From a bacterium (GTDB lineage Bacteria; Pseudomonadota; Gammaproteobacteria; Burkholderiales; Burkholderiaceae_C), in assembly GCA_030824555.1 (NCBI GenBank), contig JAVBXK010000016.1, positions 88,759-152,758 on the forward strand: a DNA stretch of 64,000 nt, read 5' to 3'. The notes beneath the pieces were generated by a model. It saw only the letters and a list, made by a program, of their open reading frames with translations. It searched no databases and was not told where the DNA came from. The translations under genes were made by a program, and so were the position numbers. This document shows, in pieces, positions 1 to 7,923 of this stretch; position 1 is the stretch's first letter, and each line of letters begins with the position of its first letter.

Positions 1-504
1 CAGCCCCAGGATGTCGATGGGAGCCTTCACCGCACTGCTGGTGATGTTGACGATGCGGCCAAACCCGCGCGCGGCCATGCCGTCCACCGTGGCTTTGATG
101 AGCTCGATGGGGGTGAGCATGTTGGCATCCACCGCTTTCAGCCAGACGTCGCGGTCCCAATCACGAAAGTCGCCGGGAGGTGGGCCACCGGCATTGGTCA
201 CCACGATGTCAAACGCGGTGCCGGGTCCACCTGCCACGCACAGTGCTGCGGCACGGCCCTCAGGGGTGGTGATGTCGGCAGCCACGGTCAGCACCTCAGT
301 TTTGAAGTTTTTTTGGCCTTCACCGCTATTCTGCATTGATAAGTCTGCTCTTATTTCTTCTGCAGCAGCATCCAGTACGGTGGCTCCTCTGGCCACCAGT
401 ACCACGTTCACGCCTTCGGCGGCCAGTGCCTGCGCACAGCCCAAACCCAAGCCTTTGCTGGCACCGCACACCAATGCCCATTTACCGCGCAACCCCAAGT
501 CCAT
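1..504 (-). CDS. SDR family oxidoreductase, 3' part beyond the window edge
   Basis: The first 168 codons of a short-chain dehydrogenase/reductase are present; the reading frame is still open at base 1. The N-terminal Rossmann motif GASKGLGLG lies near residues 14-22, an NAGG motif follows in the middle, and the strand ending in NITSS precedes the catalytic Tyr-x3-Lys, which would lie off the window. The start is ATG at 504, preceded by AGGGAA at a good distance. Residues about 50-66 are coded by a copy of the AT-rich dispersed repeat and have no obvious counterpart in typical SDRs. The substrate cannot be named; FabG-like annotation would be the default. It diverges from the SH3 gene across 33 bases. 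Confidence 0.85.
   Translation of the reverse strand, partial: MDLGLRGKWALVCGASKGLGLGCAQALAAEGVNVVLVARGATVLDAAAEEIRADLSMQNSGEGQKNFKTEVLTVAADITTPEGRAAALCVAGGPGTAFDIVVTNAGGPPPGDFRDWDRDVWLKAVDANMLTPIELIKATVDGMAARGFGRIVNITSSAVKAPIDILGL
307..356. repeat. AT-rich dispersed repeat, copy A, inside the SDR gene
   Basis: This low-GC patch resembles the elements at 3083, 16674 and 23603. Read on the minus strand it contains CTTATCAAT, then AGCG, then GAGGCCAAAAAA-like sequence (here GAAGGCCAAAAAAA). It is in frame and adds a polar segment to the SDR protein. Confidence 0.45.
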
Positions 505-537
505 ACACTGTTCCCTTGATGAAGATGATGGAGTCGA

Positions 538-1101
538 ATGATGCACCAACCCACCTTACCCTTGCGCACCAAATGGGCGCTGTGTCTGTTCAGCCTGGTT
601 GCCTGCGCCGGGGCGCAAGCACAGACGGTCCAGGCCATGACCGTCAAACGCGACACAGACCTGAAAAAGGCCCCCGAACCCACGGCTGAGGTCGTGATGC
701 CCATGCAAACCAACCACGTGGTGACCCACGCTGGCGAGCGGCAAGGTGCCTGGATGCGGGTCAAGGCTGACAACGGCAAACAGGGCTGGATGAAGCTGTT
801 CGACCTGTCAGCTGCGCCTGCAGGGGTCGCAGCTGACAGCGGCAGTACAGCAAAAGGCATAGGCGGTCTGTTTGCCGCCAGCAGGCCCAAAGCTGCGACC
901 TCCACACTAGGCATCCGTGGCCTCGATGCCGACGACCTTGCCCAGGCGCAACCCAACCCTGGCGCGGTCACACAAGGCGAGAAGCTGCGGGTCAGCGAAA
1001 ACCAGGCACGGCAATTCGCCCAACGCAGTGGTCTCAGCCCCAAGCCAGTGGAAGACCTGCCACCCACCCGCTCTGGCAACCCCACACAAAACGCGAACTG
1101 A
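538..1101 (+). CDS. Secreted SH3-domain protein
   Basis: A 187-residue protein with a clear signal peptide (hydrophobic core about residues 13-25, likely cleavage after AGAQA). A bacterial SH3 domain follows at about residues 33-90: it begins VQAMTVKRDTDLKKAP and contains the GWMKLFD strand typical of SH3b folds that bind cell-wall peptides. The C-terminal half is low complexity. Two ATG codons lie in tandem at 538 and 541; GGAG lies just upstream. The gene ends 19 bases before a lipoprotein M48 protease, so the two are probably one envelope-stress or maintenance unit. The ligand is unknown. Confidence 0.8.
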   Translation: MMHQPTLPLRTKWALCLFSLVACAGAQAQTVQAMTVKRDTDLKKAPEPTAEVVMPMQTNHVVTHAGERQGAWMRVKADNGKQGWMKLFDLSAAPAGVAADSGSTAKGIGGLFAASRPKAATSTLGIRGLDADDLAQAQPNPGAVTQGEKLRVSENQARQFAQRSGLSPKPVEDLPPTRSGNPTQNAN

Positions 1102-1120
1102 CCACACAAAGGCACACCAC

Positions 1121-2119
1121 ATGGCACACACACACCACATTTCTGTGCTGACGGCCGTTGGCCTGCTGCTGGCAGGCTGCGTCAGCAACCCACAGGTGCC
1201 GTCCAGTGCAGGTGCACTGATGGGCAGCCTGACCGCCTTGGGCACAGGCTCGGCCATGTCCCCCATGACAGCCGCCGGTGCGGCAGGCGGGGGCAACCTG
1301 ATCGAGCTGCTGGCCCAGTCGGTGCAGAACATCAGCGAGCCGCAGGAAATTGAAATCGGTCGCCACCTGTCGGCCATCCTGCTGGGCAGCAAGCCCTTGC
1401 ACAAGGACACTGCGCTGCAGGTGTACGTGAACAACCTGGGCCGTTGGATCAGCCTGCAGTCGCCCCGCCCCAACCTGCCATGGACGTTCCTGGTGCTTGA
1501 CGATGGTGGCTTCAATGCCTTTGCCGCACCCGGTGGCTACGTGTTCGTGACCAAGGGCTTGGTCGATGCGGCCCGCAACGAGGCTGAGCTGGCAGGGGTG
1601 TTGGCGCATGAAATCACGCATGTGGTGGAAAAGCACCACCTCAAATCCCTGAACAAGACCGCTCAGGCTGCGTTGGCGGGGCAGTTACTGGCCAGCCAGG
1701 TGCGTGGCGGCATCGGGTCGTTCGTGGCGTCGCAGTTGCTCAGCATGGGCAAGGAGCTGTACTCAAAAGGCCTGGACCGAGACGACGAGTACGAGGCCGA
1801 CCGCCAAGGCGTCACGCTGGCAGCAAGGGCGGGGCTGGACCCATTCGGCCTGCCCTCGCTGTTGCAAACGTTGGCCTCTGCCAAACCCGACAACCCCAAT
1901 TACTCGCTGGTGCTGGCCACGCACCCGCCCACTCAGCAACGCATCGACACCATCGAAGCCGCCATGGGCAGCCGCTTCGATGCCTATGCGTCGGCAAAAC
2001 CGGTGCCCATTGGGGCGCGGCTGCACAACGTGGTCACCCCGCCTGCGCCCAAGGCAGCGTCACCGGCCACCAGCCCACCCAAGAAAAACACACCGGTGAA
2101 GCCCGTCGCAAAGTCATGA
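1121..2119 (+). CDS. M48 family metalloprotease, lipoprotein
   Basis: A 332-residue zinc metalloprotease. The start is ATG at 1121, because it gives a lipoprotein signal peptide with lipobox LLAGC near residue 21. The HEITH zinc-binding motif is at residues 163-167, and the third ligand is expected in the downstream EYEAD segment. The layout matches the BepA/LoiP/YfgC group of periplasmic M48 proteases that degrade or assemble outer-membrane proteins, but without the TPR tail of BepA. The tail after about residue 285 is Pro/Ala/Lys rich and probably disordered. It follows the SH3 protein closely. The exact paralogue is not assignable. Confidence 0.85.
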   Translation: MAHTHHISVLTAVGLLLAGCVSNPQVPSSAGALMGSLTALGTGSAMSPMTAAGAAGGGNLIELLAQSVQNISEPQEIEIGRHLSAILLGSKPLHKDTALQVYVNNLGRWISLQSPRPNLPWTFLVLDDGGFNAFAAPGGYVFVTKGLVDAARNEAELAGVLAHEITHVVEKHHLKSLNKTAQAALAGQLLASQVRGGIGSFVASQLLSMGKELYSKGLDRDDEYEADRQGVTLAARAGLDPFGLPSLLQTLASAKPDNPNYSLVLATHPPTQQRIDTIEAAMGSRFDAYASAKPVPIGARLHNVVTPPAPKAASPATSPPKKNTPVKPVAKS

Positions 2120-2151
2120 GAAAACGCCGGGTCGCTCCCAAGTTTTCTCAT
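2116..2151. terminator. Stem-loop overlapping the M48 stop codon
   Basis: A perfect 10-base inverted repeat (ATGAGAAAAC at 2116-2125 and GTTTTCTCAT at 2142-2151) encloses a 16-base loop that itself contains GGG...CCC. The left arm includes the stop codon. It lies between two convergent genes (M48 and the EamA transporter), where a bidirectional terminator is expected. No long T-run follows, so termination is an inference. Confidence 0.5.
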
Positions 2152-2200
2152 CCCCTCGGGGGGCCTGACGCAACGCGACAGGTTTGGGGGCACCGCGTCG
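2151..2200. repeat. Possible diverged GC-rich dispersed repeat
   Basis: CCCCTCGGGGGG is followed at a distance by a G-run (TTTGGGGGCACC). This resembles the GC-rich element at 41652 and 59925 but lacks the exact CTTGGGGCGGCCCGGCG half, so membership is uncertain. Confidence 0.25.
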
Positions 2201-2201
2201 G

Positions 2202-3137
2202 TCAGGCTGCTTTTTGCCGTGTGACGGTCAGCACCCCGGCCACCACCAGCACGGTGCCCGCAATGATCCAGGCATTGAACGGCTCGTCCAGCAGCCACAC
2301 GCCCATGGCAATGGTCGACATGGGGCCGATCATCCCGGTCTGGGCGGCCAGGCCGGAGCCGATGCGTTCGATGGCCATCATCACCATCAGCACCGGTGCG
2401 GCCGTGCAGGCCACGGCATTGAGCACCGACAGCCACACCACCTCAGGCGCCACCAGCGCCGCGCTGAAGGGCCGCAGCACCACGAACTGCCCAATGCACA
2501 GCAGGCAGGCCACCGTGGTGGCCAGGCCCACCAGCCGCAGCGAGCCGAGGCGCTTGACCATTTCACCGCTGTACACCAGGTAAATGGCATAGCTGACGGC
2601 GCTGCCAAACACCAGCGCACCGCCCACCAGCGTGGCCGAACCGTCAAACCGCACCTCGTGCCCGAACACCAGCAACACACCGGCATAACTGACAGCCATG
2701 GCCACGCCTTGCAGATGGTTGATGCGCCGGCCAAACAGCAGCCAGCCCAGCACCAGCACGAGCGTGGGGTTGAGGTACAAAATGAGCCGCTCCAGGCTGG
2801 CACTGATGTATTGCAGGCCCCAGAAGTCCAGGAAACTGGCCATGTAATAACCGCTGAACCCCAGGCCCACCACACCCAGCCAGTCGCGCCGCGACAGTGC
2901 GGGTTTGCCCCGGCTGGCCCACCAGGCCATGCCCACGAACATGGGCAGGGCAAACAGCATGCGGTACATGATGAGCGTGACCGCATCCACCCCATGCCGG
3001 TAAGCCAGTTTCACGATGATGGCCTTGCCGCTGAACGCAATGGAGCCTGCCATGGCCAGCAAAAGGCCGATGGCCAAGTTTCTGTTTTTGATAGCTATGT
3101 TGTTTTGACTATCAAGCGAGGAAGCACTTTTTTTCAT
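2202..3137 (-). CDS. EamA/RhaT family (DMT superfamily) transporter
   Basis: 311 residues with about ten hydrophobic segments arranged as two EamA repeats. Small-molecule or amino-acid-derivative export is typical of the family; the substrate cannot be predicted. The start lies 5 bases after the stop of the gamma-glutamyltransferase-like gene, so the two are likely co-transcribed, and export of a product or analogue of that enzyme is possible. The first about 20 residues (polar, Asn/Ser/Lys rich) are encoded by a copy of the AT-rich dispersed repeat, so the original start may have been near residue 21 (NLAIGLLLAMAGS). Confidence 0.85.
   Translation of the reverse strand: MKKSASSLDSQNNIAIKNRNLAIGLLLAMAGSIAFSGKAIIVKLAYRHGVDAVTLIMYRMLFALPMFVGMAWWASRGKPALSRRDWLGVVGLGFSGYYMASFLDFWGLQYISASLERLILYLNPTLVLVLGWLLFGRRINHLQGVAMAVSYAGVLLVFGHEVRFDGSATLVGGALVFGSAVSYAIYLVYSGEMVKRLGSLRLVGLATTVACLLCIGQFVVLRPFSAALVAPEVVWLSVLNAVACTAAPVLMVMMAIERIGSGLAAQTGMIGPMSTIAMGVWLLDEPFNAWIIAGTVLVVAGVLTVTRQKAA
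3083..3131. repeat. AT-rich dispersed repeat, copy B, at the EamA N-terminus
   Basis: The element reads TTTTTGATAGCT, a short spacer, TTGACTATCAAGCG, and then a T-run. It shares TTTTTGATAGCT exactly with copy C at 16674 and lies at the 5' end of the coding region. Confidence 0.55.
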
Positions 3138-3142
3138 TCAAT

Positions 3143-4858
3143 TTACCAACCCGCTGCCAACCCGTCGCGCCGAGGGTCGCTGGCGGCCACGTAGCCGTGC
3201 TCGGCCGGATTGCCCAGCCGCCAGATGAACTGGCCTGCGCCGAAGTCTTGGTACACGTCACGCAACACATCCACCTGGTGGCCCAGTGCGCGCAGGCCCG
3301 CCACGGTTTGCGCATCCATGCCCGCTTCCACGTTGATGGACAACCCGGTGTTGAAGCGCCAGCGTGGCGCGTCGCATGCGGCCTGCAACGACTGGCCGTG
3401 GTTGAGCAACCGCACCAACGTTTGCAAGTGGCCTTGGGGTTGCATGTTGGCACCCATGACGCCAAAGCTCATCACGGGCTCCATCTGTAGCGTGCCGTCC
3501 GCCAGGCACAGCGGCACCCCGGCGGCATCGCATACCGGACGCGACAAAAACGCGGGGATGATGGTGTGAAACGGCCGCTTGCCCGGTGCCACCAGGTTGG
3601 CGGGGTTCACGTGGCTGGCTGGCAACGCAAACCCATGCCCCCGATTTTGCAGGCTGATGCCGAAGGTGGGCTCCACACAGCCTGAACCGAAACCCATGTA
3701 GTTGCTCTGGATGCAGCTGACCATCATGCCGCGCTCGTCTGCCGCCGTGAGGTAAATGGTGCCGCCGCGCCGGTGGGCATCCGCCGGGCTGCCAGCCGCA
3801 TGCAGCTGTGCGCGGCGGGGGTCAATCAATTTGGCGCGCTGGGCCAGGTAGGTGGGGTCCAACATGTGCTCGACCGTGACGTGCATGGCAGTGGGGTCGG
3901 CCACGTAGCGGTACACGTCGGCAAAGGCCAGTTTCATGGCTTCGATTTGCAGGTGCTGGGCAGCCACGCTGTCAACGGGTTGGTGGGCCACGTCGGTGTG
4001 TGCCAACATGCCCAGTGCCATGAGGGCCGCGATGCCCTGGCCGTTGGGTGGTATCTCGTGCAGGGTGTGACCGCTGTAGTGTTGGGCTATGGGCGTGACC
4101 CATTCAGCGGTGTGGGCAGCCAAGTCGGCCTCGGTCAGTGCGCCGCCGTGTTGTGCCGCGAAGCGGGCCACGGCCTGGGCGATGTCGCCCCGGTAGAACG
4201 ACTCGCCCCCGCTGGCCGCCAGCGACCTGAACGCCCTGGCCGCAGCAGGGAAGCTGAACAACTCGCCCAGCAGCGGTGCCCTGCCCCGTGGCAGAAACGC
4301 CTGTGCAAAACCGGGTTGACTTTGCAACTCGTTCACCGCAGCCGCCCATTTGCCTTGCACCACGGTGGGCACGGCAAAGCCGCGCTCGGCCACGTCGATG
4401 GCGGGTTGCATCAGGTCGGCAAACGGCAGCTTGCCAAACCGCTGGCTCAAGGCCATCCAGCCACTGACGGCACCGGGCACGGTCACGCTGTCGATGCCGC
4501 GCTTGGGTGGCGTGAGGGCAGTGTCGCCATACCGGCGGGTGAAGTAGTCGGGCATCCAGGCCTGCGGCGCGCGACCCGACGCATTCAGCCCGTGCAGGCG
4601 CTGGCCGTCCCACACCAGGGCAAAGGCATCGCTGCCCAGGCCGTTGCTGACGGGCTCGACCACCGTCATGACCGCTGCTGTGGCCACCGCTGCATCGACC
4701 GCATTGCCCCCGCTGCGCAGCACATGCAGCCCCGCCTGCGCGGCCAGGGGGTGCGACGTGGACACCACGTTGCGCGCATACACGGGCAAGCGAACCGATG
4801 AGTAGGGGTTGACCTGTCCGACAGGGTCTGGGCAAGGAAAAGAGGTGTGAGCAACCAT
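3143..4858 (-). CDS. Gamma-glutamyltransferase family protein
   Basis: 571 residues of the Ntn-hydrolase gamma-glutamyltransferase family. The N-terminal SGGNAVDAAVATAAVM and VVEPVSNGLGSD motifs are conserved. The autocatalytic site GGT-IYLTAADERG places the presumed nucleophile at about Thr367, with the small-subunit block MGFGSGCVEP after it. No signal peptide is visible, so it resembles the cytoplasmic YwrD-like branch rather than periplasmic Ggt; hydrolysis of gamma-glutamyl or related amides is likely. ATG 4858 is preferred to an in-frame TTG 15 codons upstream. An EamA transporter follows 5 bases later. Confidence 0.85.
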   Translation of the reverse strand: MVAHTSFPCPDPVGQVNPYSSVRLPVYARNVVSTSHPLAAQAGLHVLRSGGNAVDAAVATAAVMTVVEPVSNGLGSDAFALVWDGQRLHGLNASGRAPQAWMPDYFTRRYGDTALTPPKRGIDSVTVPGAVSGWMALSQRFGKLPFADLMQPAIDVAERGFAVPTVVQGKWAAAVNELQSQPGFAQAFLPRGRAPLLGELFSFPAAARAFRSLAASGGESFYRGDIAQAVARFAAQHGGALTEADLAAHTAEWVTPIAQHYSGHTLHEIPPNGQGIAALMALGMLAHTDVAHQPVDSVAAQHLQIEAMKLAFADVYRYVADPTAMHVTVEHMLDPTYLAQRAKLIDPRRAQLHAAGSPADAHRRGGTIYLTAADERGMMVSCIQSNYMGFGSGCVEPTFGISLQNRGHGFALPASHVNPANLVAPGKRPFHTIIPAFLSRPVCDAAGVPLCLADGTLQMEPVMSFGVMGANMQPQGHLQTLVRLLNHGQSLQAACDAPRWRFNTGLSINVEAGMDAQTVAGLRALGHQVDVLRDVYQDFGAGQFIWRLGNPAEHGYVAASDPRRDGLAAGW

Positions 4859-5031
4859 GGCACTTATTCTCTGGCGAAAACGAAAACGGCACCCACCAGT
4901 CAAGTGGATGCCGCTTCGCGTGGAACGTTTCAGTGTGGCGCAGGCACGGGATGGCGCAGCTGGCAGCAGGCGCTCAGGCAGCCCACTCAGCCAGCGCCAC
5001 CCGGTGAAGCAAACGGGTCATACACGGGTCA

Positions 5032-6543
5032 TCAGTCTTCTACGAAGGCTTCTTCACGCTTGTTCTTGATGGATGGCAGCATCACCACCACCAGCAGCAC
5101 CACGGCAGCCGCCAGCAGGCTGGCCGACAGGGGGCGGGTGACGAACACGCTCCAGTCGCCCCGAGACAGCAGCAGCGAGCGGCGCAGGTTTTCTTCCATC
5201 ATGGGGCCGAGGATGAAGCCCAGCAGCAGGGGTGCAGGCTCCAGCCCCAATTTGATGAACATGTAACCGATGGCACCAAAACCCGCCACCATCCAGATGT
5301 CGAACGTGTTGTTGTTGGTGGAATACACACCCACTGCACAGAACAGGATGATGGCCGGGAACAGCCAGCGGTAGGGCACGGTCAGCAGCTTGATCCAGAT
5401 GCCTATCAGCGGCAGGTTCAGGATGATGAGCATGGCATTGCCGATCCACATCGAGGCAATCAGGCCCCAAAACAGCTCGGGGTTGCTGGTCATCACCTGC
5501 GGGCCGGGCTGGATGTTGTGGATGGTCATGGCACCCACCATCAGCGCCATCACGGCGTTGGGTGGGATGCCCAGTGTCAGCAACGGGATGAAGGACGTTT
5601 GCGAACCCGCGTTGTTGGCCGACTCAGGCGCGGCCACACCGCGGATGTTGCCCTGGCCAAACGGCACTTCGCCGGGTTTGAGCTTGGTCTTTTTCTCGAT
5701 GGTGTAGGCCGCAAACGCCGACAGCAACGCACCGCCGCCCGGCAGGATGCCCAGGGCAGAGCCCAGGGCCGTGCCACGCAACACGGCAGGAATCATGTTC
5801 TTGAAGTCTTCCTTCGTGGGCATCAGGCCCTGCACCTTGCCGGTAAAGACTTCACGCTTTTCTTCACCGTGCGAGAGGTTGCTGATGATCTCGCCATAAC
5901 CGAACACGCCCATGGCAATGACCACAAAACCCACACCATCGGTCAGCTCGGGGATGTCAAAGCTGTAGCGGGGCACGCCAGAGTTCACATCGGTACCGAT
6001 CATGCCCATCAACAGCCCCAGCACGATCATGCCCAAAGCCTTGATGAGCGAGCCCGATGCCAGCACCACCGCACCGATGAGGCCCAGGATCATGAGCGAA
6101 AAGTACTCGGCCGGGCCGAACTTGAACGCCACCTCGGTCAGCGGCGCAGCGAAGGCCGCCAGGATGAGCGTGCCCACACAACCGGCAAAGAACGAACCCA
6201 TGCCAGCCGCAGCCAAAGCGGGCCCAGCGCGGCCCTTGCGCGCCATCTGGTAGCCATCGATCACGGTCACCACAGAAGACGACTCGCCTGGCAGGTTCAC
6301 CAGGATGGCGGTGGTAGAGCCACCGTACTGAGCCCCGTAGTAAATACCGGCCAGCATGATCAGCGCAGCCACAGGGGGCAACGCGTAGGTGGCGGGCAGC
6401 AGCATGGCAATGGTGGCCACGGGCCCGATGCCGGGCAGCACCCCGATCAGCGTGCCCAGCAGGCAACCGACGAAGGCATACATCAGGTTTTGTGCAGTGA
6501 ATGCCACACCAAAACCCAAAGCGAGGTTGTTGATCAAATCCAT
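5032..6543 (-). CDS. tctA: Tripartite tricarboxylate transporter, large permease TctA
   Basis: 503 residues with about 12 membrane spans. The TctA signature GAQYGGSTTAILVNLPGE is present near residue 70 along with the LPGIGPVATIAMLLP block, and length is normal. In the TTT family TctA and the small subunit TctB import carboxylates delivered by a periplasmic TctC (Bug) protein. TctB lies 33 bases upstream; no tctC is encoded anywhere in this window, so the binding protein must come from elsewhere. A 173-base spacer separates it from the next gene downstream and holds no recognised feature. Confidence 0.93.
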   Translation of the reverse strand: MDLINNLALGFGVAFTAQNLMYAFVGCLLGTLIGVLPGIGPVATIAMLLPATYALPPVAALIMLAGIYYGAQYGGSTTAILVNLPGESSSVVTVIDGYQMARKGRAGPALAAAGMGSFFAGCVGTLILAAFAAPLTEVAFKFGPAEYFSLMILGLIGAVVLASGSLIKALGMIVLGLLMGMIGTDVNSGVPRYSFDIPELTDGVGFVVIAMGVFGYGEIISNLSHGEEKREVFTGKVQGLMPTKEDFKNMIPAVLRGTALGSALGILPGGGALLSAFAAYTIEKKTKLKPGEVPFGQGNIRGVAAPESANNAGSQTSFIPLLTLGIPPNAVMALMVGAMTIHNIQPGPQVMTSNPELFWGLIASMWIGNAMLIILNLPLIGIWIKLLTVPYRWLFPAIILFCAVGVYSTNNNTFDIWMVAGFGAIGYMFIKLGLEPAPLLLGFILGPMMEENLRRSLLLSRGDWSVFVTRPLSASLLAAAVVLLVVVMLPSIKNKREEAFVED

Positions 6544-6576
6544 TTCAGACCGTCCTTCTGGCTGTGGGTGCGGGCA

Positions 6577-7065
6577 TCAGCCTGCAATGAAACTGGGCCA
6601 CACGGGAAACTGCAACCCGAGCAACATCACGAACGCGGCATAGCTGCCTACAGCCAAAATGGCCGCCAGCACCAGTACCTCGGTCAGCACAAACTTCTCA
6701 GCGGCCAGGCTGGCAATGGCCACCTGCGCAAAAATGGCCACCACCAATCCGAATTGGGGGATACCCAGGCTGGGCACGCCAATCATCAGCGCACCGAATG
6801 CCACGTTGGCACCGAGCACCAGCAACAGGGGACGCCAGGCAATCGCGCCGATGTGGTCCCCGTCCGGTGTACCGGCGATGAACGAGCGCACGGCGATCAC
6901 CGCGCCCATCAGCGCCAGCAACACGCCCAGCAACAACGGGAAGTACCCCGGCCCCATTCGGGCAGCAGTGCCGACTTGGTAGGTGCTGGCACCGTAGGCG
7001 AACGCACCGCCCACTGTCATGAACAGCAATCCGGAAAAAAAATCTTTCTGACTTTTGAGCAACAC
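6577..7065 (-). CDS. tctB: Tripartite tricarboxylate transporter, small permease TctB
   Basis: 162 residues with four hydrophobic spans, typical for TctB. The start is set at GTG 7065 because AGGAGA (plus-strand 7072-7077) lies 6 bases upstream; an ATG 24 bases further up lies ahead of that site. The protein begins with a short basic segment and enters the first span at FSGLLFMTVGGAFAYG. It forms a pair with tctA. A 13-base palindrome lies about 60 bases upstream of the start and may be an operator. Confidence 0.88.
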   Translation of the reverse strand: MLLKSQKDFFSGLLFMTVGGAFAYGASTYQVGTAARMGPGYFPLLLGVLLALMGAVIAVRSFIAGTPDGDHIGAIAWRPLLLVLGANVAFGALMIGVPSLGIPQFGLVVAIFAQVAIASLAAEKFVLTEVLVLAAILAVGSYAAFVMLLGLQFPVWPSFIAG

Positions 7066-7126
7066 GTACTGTCTCCTCGAAACCATGGACAGCACGGATT
7101 GTGCAGTTGCCAACCCGATCTTGTCG

Positions 7127-7139
7127 TGTGGATTCCACA
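7127..7139. promoter_or_regulatory. Palindrome upstream of tctB
   Basis: TGTGGATTCCACA is a perfect inverted repeat with a one-base centre, 62 bases before the tctB start. It matches neither the FNR box (TTGAT-N4-ATCAA) nor the Crp box well. An operator for an unknown regulator is a possibility only. Confidence 0.25.
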
Positions 7140-7189
7140 TATGCGACACACCGGGTTTTCCCTTGGTAGGGAACCTGGCGGTACCGATG

Positions 7190-7212
7190 CCCTGACACTG
7201 AAACGGTCAGGG
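7190..7212 (-). terminator. Stem-loop overlapping the stop codon of the FNR-like gene
   Basis: CCCTGAC at 7190-7196 pairs with GTCAGGG at 7206-7212 around a 9-base loop, and the stop codon lies in the stem. No T-run follows. It may reduce read-through from the regulator gene into tctBA. Confidence 0.35.
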
Positions 7213-7923
7213 TGCCCGCAGGCTGTTCTTGTCCAGAATCCGGTAGCGGCGGCCTTGCTTGTCGAGCGGCTCCAGCACGCCCTCGCGAATGAACGCGCTC
7301 AGGGTGCGGCTGACGGTTTCCAGCTTGAGGTCGAGCATGGCCCCCATGTCTTCACGCGAAAACAGCATCACTTGCGCGTCACCTGCCTCGTCGGCGTGGT
7401 GCGCGCTCATGTTCAGGATCAAACCCGCCAGTCGCTGCCGGGCGTTGCCGAAATTCAAGTCAGCCAACCACGCGTCGGCTTCCTTCAGGCTCTGATGCCA
7501 CTTGACCATCAGGCGTTCGTGCAACCGAGGGGTTTCGCGGTTGAGACGGTGGATGACGTCCACCGGCAAACGGCACACGTTGACCGAGGTCAGGGCCACG
7601 GCCTCAGATTCGTAGACAGTGGCGAACATGGCTTCAAGCCCTATCACATCGCCCGGTCGCAGCACGCGCACGATTCGCTGGCGCCCATCAGGCATATTGC
7701 GCACCAACTTGACCAGGCCAACCTTCAAGGTCATCAGGCTGCCAGCCGCTTCACCCATGTGAAGCAAGGTGTCTCCGGGTGCAAACTCCAAGTCGTCAAT
7801 GGGGGCGTGGATGAGTTTGAAGTCGTCTTCGCTCAAGTCGGCAAACAGCACCATGTCACGGATACCACAGACACGGCAGTCAACAGTACCCCGCCAAGCG
7901 GATTCAGTCTTGATGGGAATCAT
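7207..7923 (-). CDS. Crp/Fnr family transcriptional regulator, FNR-like
   Basis: 238 residues: an N-terminal Cys region, a cyclic-nucleotide-binding-type beta barrel (about 28-130), a dimerisation helix, and a C-terminal winged HTH with the FNR-type recognition residues ETVSR. FNR proteins bind a [4Fe-4S] cluster through four Cys. Here Cys16 and Cys19 (CRVC) and the central Cys117 are present, but the third N-terminal Cys expected about six residues after CxxC is replaced in the stretch RDMVLF. Oxygen sensing by a standard cluster is therefore doubtful. The start overlaps the stop of the upstream GGDEF gene by 4 bases, so the pair is translationally coupled. Confidence 0.85.
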   Translation of the reverse strand: MIPIKTESAWRGTVDCRVCGIRDMVLFADLSEDDFKLIHAPIDDLEFAPGDTLLHMGEAAGSLMTLKVGLVKLVRNMPDGRQRIVRVLRPGDVIGLEAMFATVYESEAVALTSVNVCRLPVDVIHRLNRETPRLHERLMVKWHQSLKEADAWLADLNFGNARQRLAGLILNMSAHHADEAGDAQVMLFSREDMGAMLDLKLETVSRTLSAFIREGVLEPLDKQGRRYRILDKNSLRAP

